Positions 1-13,532 are shown, counted from the first letter of the stretch. The stretch is DNA of 64,000 nucleotides from Toxonevra muliebris (GCA_963691655.1 OY829326.1:26276878-26340877); one strand, 5' to 3'. Translations and numbers: made by a program. The notes: generated by a model from the letters alone, not told the origin.

Positions 1-2211
1 CTGCTCTCATCCCTTAAAAATATCGCTTGAATTTAAAGTTTTTTTTTAGGAAAAATATCCTCAGTAATTTTTAAAAAAGTCTACTTTGGATCACTTCTTA
101 GCAAGAATATTTTTATAGATTTTTTATCGTTTCGTTACGTTGTGAATTAATGTTTAAGCGAATATTTTGCTTAGAAATTTTTAATTTAATTTTAAACTTA
201 ATTTTGTTTCTGTCAAAGGAAAGTAAATTAAAATTTTAATGAACAAATTAACGAAACAACATTCGCACTTAAATTCTACATATATTTATACACCTAAAAC
301 TAGAATTGTTTGGCGAAATATTGGCAAGTTTGTTTTAGCCAAATATCCTGCAGCATATTTACAAAGATAATAGATTTGGTATACAGATATGTATGACGCA
401 AAGTGAGTTTATCTGTCTTTGCTGTTAGATATTAAAAGACTTTGCATTTCCCACTTTTGAAACTAACTTTCATTGGTTTATTATACAATTACGTACGTAT
501 TTATTTATAGCAAAACACACACAGAGCTGAATGTCGATTTTATAACCTAACCTGCCTAAAGAAAAAAAGAAGATGAAAACAAGGCAGAAGTTGGTTGGGC
601 GAATTTTTGCCACAATGACGTCAAATTTAAGGTGCATTAAGTTAAACTCAAAAATTCCTGTTTTTTTTTTCTTTTGGAATTAAAACATTTTACAAATGAA
701 ATTCAATATTGTTGCTATCTTTTTGACAAAGCCAGCAAGTAAGCAAAGAAAAAAGAGATAAAATTTCTGAATGGATTTCAAGGGAGAGTTTTGTGCGAGT
801 CTTTAAAGTTATATAAAATAAATAGCTAAACGATTTTCTCTTTCATTTAAACATACAGTAACTTTAAAGCCTTACGCATACTTACTCAAACTCCAATTTT
901 ATTATAAATTTTTTGGAAAGAAGCGTACCAAAAAATAAAAAAAGTATCCAAAACTGAAATTGCTTCAGGTGTTGCCACAAAGTTATTATTTAGAAAAGTG
1001 AATTACATTAAAATATAAAAGCCGGAATAACATTTTACATACAGAGGGTAAGGGTACAAGGGAATAAGAGTATGGGTAGGTAAATCTGTTGTACCTACAG
1101 TTGTATTCCCTCTATAAATTCAACAGTAGAATCAAGGAAGGCATTGGCTACGACTATGTATAATTTACAACCACAATTTGAAACTATTTACAGGATGTTT
1201 ACAAAAAGCAAGCAAAACAGAAAAAACCGGAGGAAGGGGACGCAATGCAAAGGAGACGACTTTGTATAAAAGTTTTTTGATGATTTGTCTCTCTCTCACT
1301 CTCTTTATGTATCTGTGTGTGTGTGTGTGTGTTGAAAGAGATTTTGCGTATTTTTCATTTCGTACTTTGGCATTTATGTAAGCAATTACAAAGTTTGAGT
1401 GAAATACGAGTAGTATAAAGCAACAAAAAGAAGTGCGTATTAAATAAAGCTAGAGGTTCGTAGTTGGATAAGGAGAATAAAAGTGGGTGGACGATGTACA
1501 GTGAGCATTTCTAGTTTTATTTTGCAAATATTTCCTTCTTCCTCTTCTTTTTCTGAGAGCAGTTTTGTTTCAATTTTGTTTTTTTTTTTTTGTTTCGTTG
1601 GTAATTTGTTTAGTTAGCAAGGACATATTGCTAAGCTAAAACCATAATAGAAATGTACAAAATTAACAAAGCAACAATTTTATAAAAAGGTTTTTCAGCT
1701 GTACAGAGGAAGAGCGAGAGATTTTTAGTTGTATGGCAGTGTTGAAAAATAAATTTAATTAAATTCAATGAATGTCAAAATTTACAAAAGTAGATTTAAG
1801 ATTGGTATAGGAAGGTTTGGTATGTTTAAAAAAGATTTGGAATTTCATATAAAATATTCAGTATAAAATTTACATGGATAAATATAGAATACAGAAAAAA
1901 TACAAAAATAATGAAAAGAAATTTTGAAAAATGTGTAAAGTTTACTCAGCGATATGTGACCTACAATAACAAAGTACCAACTCGCTTCTCTCGTTCCCTG
2001 TGGGCACAAGAAAGAAAAAGGTTGCAGTAGTGAGTGAGGATGAAAGTAGGGGGGGATAGGAGGATTTTTTAGTAATTTAGATAGCAAAAGTGAGAAATTC
2101 TTAATTTTAACATATTTATTCATGCTCTGATTGTAGTAGGGTAGTAGCTAAAACGACAATGAAAACAAGAACAAATAAAATGAAAGAACTAAACAATGAA
2201 GAGTAAATATA
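1..2211. other. AT-rich non-coding DNA, no gene seen
   Basis: I see no convincing coding exon or transposon ends here. The stretch is AT-rich with homopolymer runs and one GT microsatellite at about 1314-1333. Short open frames, such as one at 1845-2123 on the minus strand, are low-complexity and have no recognisable domain. Confidence 0.6.
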
Positions 2212-2213
2212 TA

Positions 2214-2730
2214 TGGGACATTCTCTGTCAATGGGAGACCCTCCGCTGTCCAAAATTGGTTAAGGTATTTTAGAGCATGTTTGGGCTCAAATGAAAGCTT
2301 ATTATCTCTAGTTGCGAATGATTGTTAGATTCATATATTCGATTCATATTTATCAGCTGAAACTACACAAAAATAACCTTTCCCGCCGTTTTATGATGAC
2401 TTTGGTAAGCATAAGACCCGAAAAACAGCCTTTTTGGGCATTTTTGAGGTTAGGGACAACATGTAACATTCCCCGTGAAAAATAATAATATAATACTTTA
2501 TCTGTTTTTTTTATGATGACTTGGGTAAACGTACGCTTGATAAAACTATTATTTTATGGTGAGGTGGTAGGTTTACAGACGCCATATTGGTCCACCATCA
2601 TGCAAAAGCAAAAAAGACCTTATTGTATTTGAAATTAGCGATAATAAACTTTCATTTGAGCCCAAACATGCTCTAAAATACCTTAACCAATTTTGGACAG
2701 GGTGGGGGTTTCCCATTGACAGATGTCCCA
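2214..2730. mobile_element. Non-autonomous DNA transposon (MITE) with ~95-bp inverted termini
   Basis: The two ends are inverted copies of each other over about 95 bp: both read TGGGACAT then CTGTCAATGGGA, then the block TCCAAAATTGGTTAAGGTAT and on through ATGTTTGGGCTCAAATGAAAG. A TA dinucleotide lies directly outside each end (2212-2213 and 2731-2732), matching a Tc1/mariner-type TA target duplication. The 517-bp body has no transposase frame. Inside are two direct copies of a TTTATGATGACTT phrase followed by GGTAA. The superfamily is inferred from the TA duplication only. Confidence 0.75.
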
Positions 2731-2983
2731 TATTTATTTATTTTTTAATTTTAAAGGCAGCTCTGGATAATTTAGTTTGGAAGAAATGACCTTTAAATTA
2801 TTATAACATATAATAAAAAAATTGCTCAGAATTAGTGCTTCGAAGTTAATTCTTTCGATACAATTTTCGATACAATTTTGGTTAATACCTCATCTATTGT
2901 TGCTCATCTTTTGGTTTTTGCGTCTTTCGGGTTGACTCTTACGAAATTCTTTTAGTTGCTTTTAAATATAAGAAAAACAGAGT

Positions 2984-3090
2984 ACATGAACAGACACTGA
3001 GAGAGCAAACATCATATTCGGATTTTTGTAAGGTGATCGGGTCTATGTCGGCTCTCTCAATATCATTTCAGATAAGAAAGTGATATCCAA
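2984..3090. repeat. Short dispersed repeat, copy 1 (second copy at 46872-46960)
   Basis: The segment starting ACATGAACAGACACTGAGAG matches 46872-46960 closely, with GAGAGAGC and GCTCTCTC as inverted arms in both and a shared AAGTGATA-like right part. It could be a very small hairpin MITE, but no target duplication is clear. Confidence 0.45.
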
Positions 3091-5049
3091 AAGTAAAATT
3101 CGGCTGTTTCTCTCCCCACCACTAGATGCCTTACATCAAATTCAATGTTTCATCTTTTATGTGTTTTTAAGCGTGCCTAACGAGCCTATAAAAGGTTTCA
3201 CTTTAAAAAACTAGCCTTATCTTAGCTTAGAGATGATTATACTGAGGAACAAATTTAAGAAATGGACTACAAGTTATTAGGATCATTTATTTAATTTGTA
3301 GCTGCAGGCTTCAAAATGTTAGTCCATTGAACTTTTTTCACAGAATTTTAATTACTCTATTGATTTCATAAATGTTTTAAGTTCCATAGAAAATTGACGC
3401 CAAAGTTTCAATTGGTGGTAAAAAATTCCGTGACTGTTCATTCGAATTTAATAGTTAACACCGATTTGTCCTTTTCACAACTACAGATTGTCTGCTGATA
3501 GTCAGTGACTTCATTAATGTTTCAAATTAAATACTTTATTCTTTCAATTTCATTTGTTTCTCAAATTCTATAAAAAGTTGACCATAGAGTTTCCATCTAT
3601 AGCAGTCGGTTTGTCGAATTCCATACGTATTCAATAATTGAAGCAGATTGATGGATTAAATGAATGTCTTAATTTCTTTATTAATTTTTTTCAGATTTCA
3701 TTTATGTCTTTAGAAAATTGACAACAGATTTTTAGTCTGAACTAAAATTTCATTTTTGAAATTATCCAGAGCTGATGAAAGAAATTAAATCCATGATAAC
3801 AAATATTTTAAATAATTTCACTTGCACCAAAAATCGTTTTTTTGCATTTTTGATACTCATTAAACATAGTTCATTTCAGAGAAACATTTCAAATTGAGAA
3901 TCTCCCCAAAGTTGGGGCAATTTAAACTGCATCAAAGACAATTTTACACTGTCAACCAGTGTAATTTATTTGTTATTTTTCAATTTAATTTTCAACCAGG
4001 AACATAATCTTCAATAATAAAATAATTTTTATTTTCAAGTACTAACGACTTTTTAAAAAATAAAAATTAAAAATAAAAATATATGATCAATGTCTTTTAT
4101 ACCTACAACACATTCTTTTCACACATTTGCAAGGACATAAAAATAAAATTCGTTTAATGGTTGCATAAAAATGAGTTGTTTCATGCTGACATGACTTTAT
4201 TTTTCATTTGTTTGGTATGTGTTTGTGTGGGTGTTCATGTGCGTGGTATTAAAAATGTCATACTTAGTTGCATTGTGTGTGTGTGTGTGTGTGTATGAAG
4301 ACAACTTTGTGTTTTTGTTTTGTAAGCCAACCGATCTACTAAAGCCGATTTAGCAAAATAATGTTGATGTATATGTTGAGTATTTCTAACTGAATAGTAA
4401 AACAAATGTTGAAAAATTGCATTACAATGTGGTTGGATTACAATAAAAATGCTTTATAATTGCAACAAAGAAATATAATTATGTCTGTGCGTTTATTTGT
4501 GCGTGTGGTTCGGTCAATGAATAATGTCATATTTTTATTTTTATCTCTTCAAAAATTCCTCATAACATTCTTTTTGATAGGCAGCAATGATTATGATTTT
4601 ACATATGGGTTTGAAATTTATGAATTGCCATTAAAATCTTTATGGCATTGATATTGCACTTGGCGTGTGTTTTTGAAATAAATTACTTTCTGTGGCTTAA
4701 GTAAAATGTATTCATTTGTTTTTGATTGCTGCTTTAGTTTAAAATATTTATAATTGAAATATTATAGTTTTTCAATGAGTGATGTGTGTAAGAGACGAAG
4801 TTGGTGTTGTCGTGTATACATACCAACGATTGTATAGTAATATGTGAGTGCGAAGAAAGCATGCATATGTAGAGAGTAATAAAAAATAGAAGAGAGGGGC
4901 TCAACAACAGTTAGGAAAAAACAATAACAATTCATTTGTTCAAAAAATAAAAACTATTGATGTAGCACTTTTGCCTGCGGATAGTCTGTACTTATTTACC
5001 ACGAAGCACTAACTCTTCTCTCAATTACTCTTACTCTCTCGCATTAGCT
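3091..5049. other. AT-rich non-coding DNA with weak ~175-bp degenerate repeats
   Basis: Between about 3350 and 3770 three diverged units share the order TTCAT, then ATAGAAAATTGAC or close relatives, then TTTC at about 170-180-bp spacing. A GT microsatellite lies at about 4275-4294. No coding exon is supported. Confidence 0.4.
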
Positions 5050-5264
5050 TTTTGATGTGTAAACATTTTAGCTCACGGTATGGGCAAAAATTTCAAATGT
5101 GTAAGAGGTAAGAATAACTGCAACGTAAGATGTAAGATAACTGTAACGTCCAGTTCCTCTCTCGCTCACACTACTGCGCGGCATGACAGTGCTACTCTAA
5201 ACAACAAAGAGAAGAGAGAAGAGAAGAAGAGAGGGAGAAATTAAGACACGAGCGGAGTTTGTAT

Positions 5265-5918
5265 CCCTTCAGTGAAGCCGACTAGTTCTATAAATAGTAA
5301 AGCAACTAGTTGCAAAGTAGCCAGTACTGGTTCCACCGCAACCCCCATTTACAAGCTGCCAACTGCCTCTTTTACAATGTTAATGTCCTACGAGAAGACA
5401 ATTGTCTCCTTATGCACTACCTTTGAACTAATCGGAGAACTAGTACTTTTTGAAACTGGTTGCTGAACTAGTAATATTTCGGGTCAATATTTGCACATAC
5501 AAAAATTTTATTAAATAAGAATTAATTTTTTTAAATGTTTTTCATAATAATGTTATTTTGAAAAAAAATTTATTAATATCACAACTTACTTTTCATTCAC
5601 TTTCAAGCACGCGATATCAAAAACAATCACAATAAAACTGAAATCAATAAAAAAAAACAAGCAAAATCGTGTCTCAACTCTAAATTTCCGTTACCAATGC
5701 TAATTGTTTTTGTAAAACATTAGTTTTTTTTATTTTTTTTGTTCTGTGTGCTATATTCCAACAGCCGAATTTCAATTTAGGATAAGCAGAAAACCCGCAT
5801 TTTTCTTTAAACTGGTTGCTAGCTGCATTACTTTAGCCCTAGTCTTTGAACTAGTCTCTTTTTCACTATGCATATAACTAGATGCTTTGTGCTACTAGTT
5901 CTTCATTTTACTGCAGGG
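5265..5918. mobile_element. CTAG-box element, copy 1 (non-autonomous, unknown class)
   Basis: The ends are CCCTTCAGTGAA (left) and, in reverse complement, CCCTGCAGTAAAATGAAG (right). The same two ends bound 15979-17293 in the opposite orientation. Subterminal DNA is studded with ACTAGT and CAACTAGTTGC palindromes on both sides. R copy B has an uninterrupted site (GAGTTTGTTTGTTTATG), so this is a real insertion. The target duplication is not clear, so the superfamily is unassigned. Confidence 0.65.
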
Positions 5919-6256
5919 ATGTTTATGTTTCGATCAATTTACTCACACATACAAACGAAACATACGAAAACAAAATGTGTGTGTACATTTATTCGTGGCA
6001 GAATTATTTGTTGGTGTTAAACCTGTGGAGATCGACTATACCATACAAGCAGAGAAGTCGCCGTAGCAAACACAGGCGTTTGATAGGTTTTGCATTCGGT
6101 TAGTTAGATTGCATTAAAATTAAATATTCTTTAAAATATAAAAACAATATAAAATGATAAGTAATAAAGAATCTAGGTTTCAATAAATGTATAAACAAAA
6201 TGAAGTGATAATGATAGCAAACCACGGCATTATTATAATTTTGGTTTGTACATTAA

Positions 6257-6463
6257 CCTTAGAAAGGCAACACTTTTTTTTATCTATGTAAATAGCAAAA
6301 ATGATAAACAGAAAAAATCAAACTTATGTATTATAAAATCAATTATTTATTTCAATAAAAATACATTGTTTCTTATTTTTATTAAATGCAGTTGAGGCAA
6401 ATCTCTTTGCGGTGCTTTTAAAAAGTAGTGCTGTGACTGGTCACCCCTGTTGCCTTTCTAAGG
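6257..6463. mobile_element. piggyBac-like MITE (TTAA target), copy 1
   Basis: TTAA at 6253-6256 and 6464-6467 flanks a 207-bp element with 16-bp perfect inverted ends CCTTAGAAAGGCAACA / TGTTGCCTTTCTAAGG except for small internal changes. Known piggyBac elements insert at TTAA and start CCCTAGAAAG, so the match in both target and terminus is good. There is no coding capacity. Other copies are at 41211-41378 and from 63937 to the window edge. Confidence 0.8.
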
Positions 6464-6484
6464 TTAAATGCGGAAAACACTTAT

Positions 6485-6560
6485 CGTCGCCTGAGAATAG
6501 ATTTGGCGTATGTGTGTACAAATTCATATACCTATACGCCAAATCAATTCTCAGGCGACG
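6485..6560. mobile_element. 76-bp palindromic mini-element, copy 1
   Basis: 27-bp arms, CGTCGCCTGAGAATAGATTT plus GGCGTAT against its inverse, flank a ~22-nt loop. The copies at 21621-21696, 41114-41189 and 63840-63915 are the same length, 76 bp. In the R family the flanks are ATAA-like on both sides; here one of them has decayed to TCAT. Confidence 0.85.
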
Positions 6561-7030
6561 TCATGTAAAATTTTCACATCTAATAAAATTTCAAATCGAC
6601 AGGAAGGAAAACTTAAAGCGCGGATAAAAAGATGCAATTGCAGCTGCGTATATGCGAGCATATCGTGCCCGATGCATTGAGTAACTACAACATATCAGCC
6701 CCATTCACGATTTGGAAATGGAAAATATTTCTGCTATCACAACAACAAATATATGTGATATGGAATAAAAATTTGCATTTACAATGATGCAAGGCCATTT
6801 GCAATTTATAGTGAATTATTGGGCTATTATATATAAAAGATAATGATATCTAATAATTTTTTAAGCTAATAAAAGAATTGTTTTAATTTGAGTTATTTAT
6901 CTAGCATATAGATTATATATCAAATCCCTATATATGGCTATACATATGTGAGCTTATGTGTATGGCATTCAGTTGGCTTAACTGTTAACACATCAAATAT
7001 CTTGCGTGCCTTGCACACATTTATTGGTTT

Positions 7031-9094
7031 TTCCTTCGCTCTAAAGAAATACTGCAACTGCACATGACCCACTCAGATGAGGGCTCTTTTTTGGAACTGC
7101 TAATTTAAATGAAACTCAGGAAACATCAGCAAGACCGTCATAAGTTAAAAAAAAAAACAAGTTTTTGAAGTGAAAGTTTTGCAATGGAAACGAGCTTTCA
7201 TTACACTAAACGAAACTAATAAGAAACGAAGTTATGCTGTTGTTAGTGTTTAGCGAACGAGAACATACCATATGGGGATCGGCTATATACAATCAAGGAG
7301 AGAGACAACTTCACGCAGTTTTATCGCATGTGCTTTAGTGAGAGAGTCGATATAGAAGTCTTGGCTGGATTGCATATAACTGAACTTTTCTTTCATGTGT
7401 TATATACGTGTACTACGTTGTGTTTGTGTCGATAAGTGTGGAGAGTATTAAGAGAAGAAAAACAACAACAAAATAGAGAGAAGAAGACTGCAAAAACTTC
7501 AACAGAATGTGTTTTAAATATTTTCTCATAATTTTCAAATAAACAACAAGCGATATATTCAGCCAATTAATTATATTTAAAAAATATTTAAAAAAAGCTC
7601 AGTTTTAAATAGCACAAACTGAAAAGAGTGCAGAATTCCCCAAATTCTCTATTTAATTGAGTAGTTTACGCTTAAGACGGTAGTATACAACTTGTATGTT
7701 TTCCTTTTGAAATGGTTGCCTCAATCTTAAATTCCAGCATACTCTACTCTAAATGAAAAAACTTAATAAAATTAATTTTGTAGTCTAAGTTTTGTAATAT
7801 AAATTTTGTTGCTGACTTTTCTGTAATAGAATATTTTAATTTCCTCAACAGATTTAATTTTCTCTTAACATCTGTTCAGCATTTTATAACTTCCTATTGC
7901 TGTTGGCTTTTTATTATACACACAAACAAATTTAAACTGAATACAACGCAATTATCGTTGTTAATTACAAATACGTTAACAGCAGCAAATTTAATTATTT
8001 CTATAAATATATACAAAAAAAAAAAAAAAAAAAAACAACAAGTGTGTGAAGCTTTTGCTAATTATAAAATTCGATACAGCATATTTTTGCCGTTACAATA
8101 ATTTTTATTATTAAAGTAAAGAATTTAGATTAAATTTGTCGAACTCAATATATCGAAAAAAGAACAAATTTGTATTGTGCAAATTTCTGGCAAATTTAAA
8201 TGAAAATTGAGTTTACAGAAAAAGTGAACACACTTTGGTACCTCATTTTGACTAAAGCATTTCTATTCTTTCTTTTTTCGTTTTCTCTCTTATTTTTACA
8301 TTCTTCGTTTTTTCCTGCTTTTCCTGCTTTGGTTTTTATACAAAGCTCGCCCGAAAAACGCCGACGTGGTGTTGTATAAAAAATGTATTTAAAATAATTA
8401 ACTTGGCATTAAAAGTTTCACCAGACAACGGCGTTAAATTTATTGCACAGCAGACCCCCACATACCCTGCATGTTACAGAATGCTCTTTATCTTACTCTT
8501 TCTCCCTCTCTCTATTTCTTCAATTTTCTCTTCCTTGCTTACTCTGAGATTTTGCCAAGAAATTAAAATTCATTTGTCGTTTTTTACTTCACAAAATTTG
8601 TTTCTAAAAACTTTACTTTTTCCTTTCTGTTTTTTTTTACCAAAAGCAAATGTGCAAGCGTGTTTGCGAGCGCATAGTATAGAAATTAACACTCGATTGC
8701 ACGCCTGCTTCTTCTCTTCTTTTAAAGCTTTTTCTTGCCCTTCTGACTGACAATTTTGTTTCTTTGAATGTTGGTTATTTTAAGCTGATGAATTCTTTGT
8801 TGATTTTTGTGCACCTTTCTTGCCATTTTTGTTTTGGTTTTTTACATTTGATATAATTACTTAATTAAAAGTTTAGTTCCTTCTTTTTTTTAATTTCTGA
8901 AATGTTTAAAAACTTAATATTTTTATCCGCTACGTTTAAAATTTATTCGAAATTATACTATGTTTCGTAACTTTTCGAGACTAGAGAAGATAAAGGCATA
9001 TAATGAGGTAAATTACTAAACACGTACGGATTTTTACGTATTAAAAAATTTTGTAAAAAAAATTTCCCATAATTAATTTTTTTAGAAGTAAAGA
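7031..9094. other. AT-rich non-coding DNA, no gene seen
   Basis: Low-complexity AT-rich DNA with a poly(A) run at about 8014-8034. A 115-codon frame at 8403-8750 is rich in F, L and S from pyrimidine runs and has no domain. I see no transposon ends. Confidence 0.5.
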
Positions 9095-10168
9095 TTTTCT
9101 ATTTAGAAACATTTCTGTAGTAAAATTTGTATATGTTTAAAATTTCCTTATACTAAACATTTTTTACATTAAAAATTTTCCACAGTAAGAAAGTTCTCAT
9201 GGCAAAATTTTGCTTTTTATAAAATTTTATGTAGATAACATTTTTTAAGTAATAATTTTTGTTAGGTAATATTTTTAAGCAGTAAAAAGGTTTTTGTATT
9301 TAAAAATTTTCTATAGTAAAAATGTTTTATAGAAAAAATTTTCTATAACAAAAATGTTTTATAGTAAAAATTTCTGTAGTAACAATTTATTATAGTGAAA
9401 ATCACTATTTTAAAAATTTTTCTATAGTACAAATTATTTATCGTAAAAATTTCTTATATTGAAAAATTTTATAGGAAAAATCTTTTTTGGTAAAAATGTC
9501 ATTGTAATATTTTATAGTAAAAAATAACAGAAAAAAATTTCTACAAAAAAAATATTTTACAGTAAAAAAATAGAAAAAATGTCTATTCAAAATTTTTTAT
9601 AGCAAAAAATTTCCATAGCCAAAATTTTTTATAGAAAAAGTTTCTAAGGTAAAAATTTTGTATAGTAAGAAATTTCTGTGAGAAAAATTTTTTATAGTGA
9701 AAATTTTTATGGGAAAAATTTTTTATAGTAAAAATTTCTATTGTAAAAATTTTTTATAGTAAAAAACTTCCACAGTCAAAATTTTTTATGGTAAAAAATT
9801 TCTATGGGAAAAATTTTTTGTAGTAAAAATTTCTATAGCAAAAATTTTTTATAGCAAAAATTTTTAATAGCAAAAATTTTTTATAGTACAAAATTTCTAC
9901 AGTAAAAACTTTTACAGTGAAAAAAAAATCTAAAAATTTCTATAATAAAAATTTTTCATAGTTAAAAATTTCTGTAGTAAAAATTTTTTATATTAAATAA
10001 TTTCTATAGTTAACCTATTTTACAGTACACAATTTCTACAGTAAAAATTTTTTATGGTATAAAATTTTATAAAAAAAAATTCTATAGTAAAATTTTTTTC
10101 CAGTAAAAAATTTCTATAGTAAAATCTTTTTACAGTTTAACATTTCTGTAGTAAAAATTTACTTTTAC
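9095..10168. repeat. Degenerate TATAGTAAAAATTT phrase array, block 1
   Basis: About 1.1 kb consists of near-continuous variants of TTTTATAGTAAAAATTTCTA with irregular unit length, mostly 14-18 bp, so it is a decayed short-unit satellite and not a clean tandem repeat. The array resumes after the TTAA element (about 11420-11700) and again at about 12980-13530 and 14480-15490. Confidence 0.85.
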
Positions 10169-10173
10169 TTCAA

Positions 10174-11403
10174 CACGTTCGTGGACACTCAATGTTGTAT
10201 CGAGGTGCACAAAGAAACACATAGCGGCTCTCTTAAAGTAATCGTAACAGGGTCAGAATCCGTGAAATCAATCACTGAAAATTATTTTTTCTCAGATTTT
10301 AATGTAAATATGGAATTTAGTAAGTTTCTAAAAGAAAACACGATTCCCAAATTTAAAGCTCATAAAAATTTTGTTTTCAACTTATTGACACTTATTGTTA
10401 TTAATAATTTTAGGAAGTTTTTTTTCAATTTGATATATTTCGGGATCTGCTCAACCAAATTTATCGAAATTTTAAGGACTACTTCTTTTTTAGTGATAGT
10501 TTATGAAGAATTTTTTTCGATCGCCAAATAAAGGTAATTTTTTTTATTTATAAGTATTTGTTTATAACAACTAGCAAGCAAACATTGTTCTGGAGCATGA
10601 AAAAATCTGAAAAAAATCATATATATTGCTAGTACTGATTCCAAAAATATGTGCAAATTTCAAAGTGTGTCCATTTTTTGTTTAGAAGTTATGATTTTTT
10701 TAAATCAGCACTGCACAACGTTTTGTCGCATTTGGAGTAAGTGCGCTGTCGCTCGCAAAACAAAATTCACGAACACATTTTCGACTATGCAAATTTCACT
10801 ATTTATTATTATAAATAAATCGATTATCGTCAAATATAGACTCTTCGGTTTGTTCAGAAAAAAAATACTTCTGGGTATAAGGTGTATTTTCAACCTTCAC
10901 TGAGATACAGGGTGTTTAAGAAAATCCCTTAGGAAAAATATTTGCCACCATATTATGTATCATAACTTCAATAATACTAAGCATAGAGCAATAAATCTAG
11001 GGTTGTTACATGGGAAATTAATTAGCCTTTATTTTAATGTTACATCTGTAATTAATAACTTTTTTGAGTTGGAAGAAATTACTACTCAAAATCCAAAAAT
11101 AAATTTTTTCTTCGACTCTTTTTTAGAAAATTTAGATTTTCACATAAAGTTGTGTCATAATGTATTTAATTTTGTACATTCTCTTTATGCTCTGTAGTAA
11201 GGTACATCAATTTTTTATACCAAGTTCCTAGCCAAGTTGTACTGTTACAAAGATACAGTGGTTAATGTAGTACTCCTCCACTACATTTTCTTGTACTTTC
11301 GTACTAAAACCAAGATTGCCGAAATTTGTATTACAGATTTGAATGCTATAGCATTCATGTCATATTGAAAATGATTGTTATAGCATTCACGTCCGGGAAC
11401 GTG
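10174..11403. mobile_element. TTAA-target DNA element inserted in the phrase array
   Basis: The left end CACGTTCGTGGAC and the right end in reverse, CACGTTCCCGGAC, form short inverted termini. TTAA follows the right end (11404-11407) and a one-base-altered TCAA precedes the left (10170-10173). The 1230-bp body is unlike the TATAGTAAAA array on both sides, which fits an insertion. The 116-codon frame at 10181-10531 and its neighbours show no transposase motif. It is probably a piggyBac-like non-autonomous element; the class is inferred from target and end symmetry only. Confidence 0.5.
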
Positions 11404-11419
11404 TTAATTCCCTTTCATT

Positions 11420-11700
11420 CAAATTTTATTTATTACAAAAATTCTTAAAGAACAAATTTTCTACAATAAAATTATATAAGGTAAATTTTTTTAATAGTAT
11501 AGATGTTTTATGCTAAAAGTTCTCAATAGTAAACATTTTCTATAGTAAAATTTTCGAAAGTAAGAATTTTCGATAGTTAAACTTTTGATTGTAAAGTTTT
11601 TCTATAGTATAAATTTCATATGGTAAACATTTTCTTGAACTGAAATTTTTTTTTAAAATAAATTTTCATTGACAAAAATTTTTCATTGCATGATTTCGTT
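11420..11700. repeat. Degenerate TATAGTAAAAATTT phrase array, block 2
   Basis: This is the continuation of the array beyond the TTAA element, with the same TATAGTAAA and TTTTCTATAG phrases. From 11700 to about 12980 the DNA is AT-rich and low-complexity without repeats I can define and without a gene. Confidence 0.7.
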
Positions 11701-12979
11701 GTATTAATCTATATCTTAAACTTACTAAAACAAATTCACAAGGACCATTGAAAAACTGCAAAACGAAACCTACTAGAATTCTTGACTTCTTATTCCTTTA
11801 ATTATAAAAAAATTTCTGTATTTCAAAACTTAATAGAGAACAGACAATCAAAAAGTTCCGCATACCTGCTAAAATTATGCATAATGTGTTTATGTTTGAA
11901 AGTTAAATTTACCAAGTTTTTCTCTGTGTTGAGACAGAACATTATTTTCATAATATGAAAAAACCCCTTTCAATAAATTATAGCTGTAGGTTTAGATATG
12001 AACATGAAAAGGAAAATTTCATTTGTTCATATCAAGTTTAGTAATCGCTGCGCATATGCACGTTAGTCTAAGCTTAAGACAATACTTTAATTTTGTATAA
12101 ATATATGTGTAAATATATGTATAAATACTTGCATACATGAGCATTTCTCTGTATGTATCCTTGAGCAGACAGACAGTTTAATGGCGCAAAAAATTAATAT
12201 CATAAAAATAAAATGCCTTAGAGATATATTTGTGTATATGCTGATATCTAACATTGGTAAATTATTGTATACCTTTACAGTGTCTGGCTGTATTTTATCT
12301 TAGACAGAGAAAATAATGAAAAAATAACAAGAATAAAAAAAATAAAAAGAAATAACTAAAACACAGAAATATAATCAACATGTAGTATTATGCTTAAGGG
12401 GCAGCTAACCAAAAACAAAACAACAAAAACAAAAAAATATACAAAATCAACAAAAAAAGGACACTTTTTTTAATAAAAAAAAAAAAAAAAAATTGTAGCA
12501 TTAGTAAAACAAGATAGGCTCATAATTGAATTTTCACCAAGAGTGCTGATGCCTTATATACTTATGTAAAGGTTGAAAATGGGGATGTAGGTACATGTTT
12601 GGTTAGATGTTAATAGGTTCATGTAATGTTAAGGGATTTCTTGTTTTTTTTTTTTTTTTTTGAATGCATACATACTTACAAACTGTATTAAGTTACAAAA
12701 ATTTAAAGGTATATTTGCATGCATTAGGCCAGCACAGATATTGCTCTATAAACTTAAGTGGAGATTTTACATAAATATTTTAGTTAGCTTATAAAGCAAA
12801 GGGGAACTGGATCTAGGTAAATCGAGATTTCTGAGCAGAGTTTTTGAACTCTGGCAATTTAAGTAAAATGTTCATAATTATATAGTTTTTAGTCATATTT
12901 TATATAAATAATATCTGCAATTCTAATTAAATATTATTAAATTTAAAAAAAGAACCATTTCCAGCAGAAAAAATTTATT

Positions 12980-13530
12980 GGAAAGGAAATTTATGGAAAC
13001 AAAAATATACTGCAGTAAAAAGTAGAAAAGTTTTACCGTGAACATTTAACACAGTAAATATTTACTATGGTAAAAGTTGTATATAGTAAAACTTTACTTT
13101 AGTATAGATTAAATTTAGTAAAATCTAATAAATTTATGATTTTTTTAGTATAAATTTGAATAGAAAAATTTCTTTAATAAAATTTTTTTTCTTTTTAGAA
13201 ATCTAAGCATGTCTAAAATGAAAGTTTTTATAGTAAATGTTTTCAATAGTAAAAAAAATTTATTGTACAAATTTTCTACAATAAAAGTTTTTTATAATAT
13301 AATTTTTATAAAGGATTTATTTTTTTTTTTTTAAAAAGACCTTTGCAAAAGTTTTATATAGTAAGTAAAAATTTTATATCGTAAGTATTTTTTATAGCAA
13401 AAATTTTCGATCGTAATAATTTGCTATAAACATTCAAACAAGAAATTTTCATAGCAAAGAATTTTCTCTACTAAAAATTTTCAACAGTTAAAGTTTTATA
13501 TCTTAAGGATTTTCTATAGTAAATATTTAA
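12980..13530. repeat. Degenerate TATAGTAAAAATTT phrase array, block 3
   Basis: The same phrase family lies immediately left of the mariner copy. The array continues right of it from 14480, so the mariner element landed inside the array. Confidence 0.75.
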
Positions 13531-13532
13531 TA

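Larger units (their letters stand above)
5050..7030 (+). repeat. R repeat family, copy A
   Basis: This stretch is colinear with 40680-41930 (copy B, inverted) and 61770-64000 (copy C, inverted). The left border shared with B starts at TTTTGATGTGTAAACATTTT. The right side shares GGCTATACATATGTGAGC and a GCAAGGCACGCAAGA block (in reverse) with both other copies. Partial inverted similarity (TTTGATGTGT ... TAGCTCAC) at the two sides hints at TIRs, but the right border is uncertain. Copy A is interrupted by a 654-bp CTAG-box element at 5265-5918 that B lacks. All three copies share the TTAA MITE and the 76-bp hairpin, so those two insertions predate the spread of R. No transposase is seen. Confidence 0.7.
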
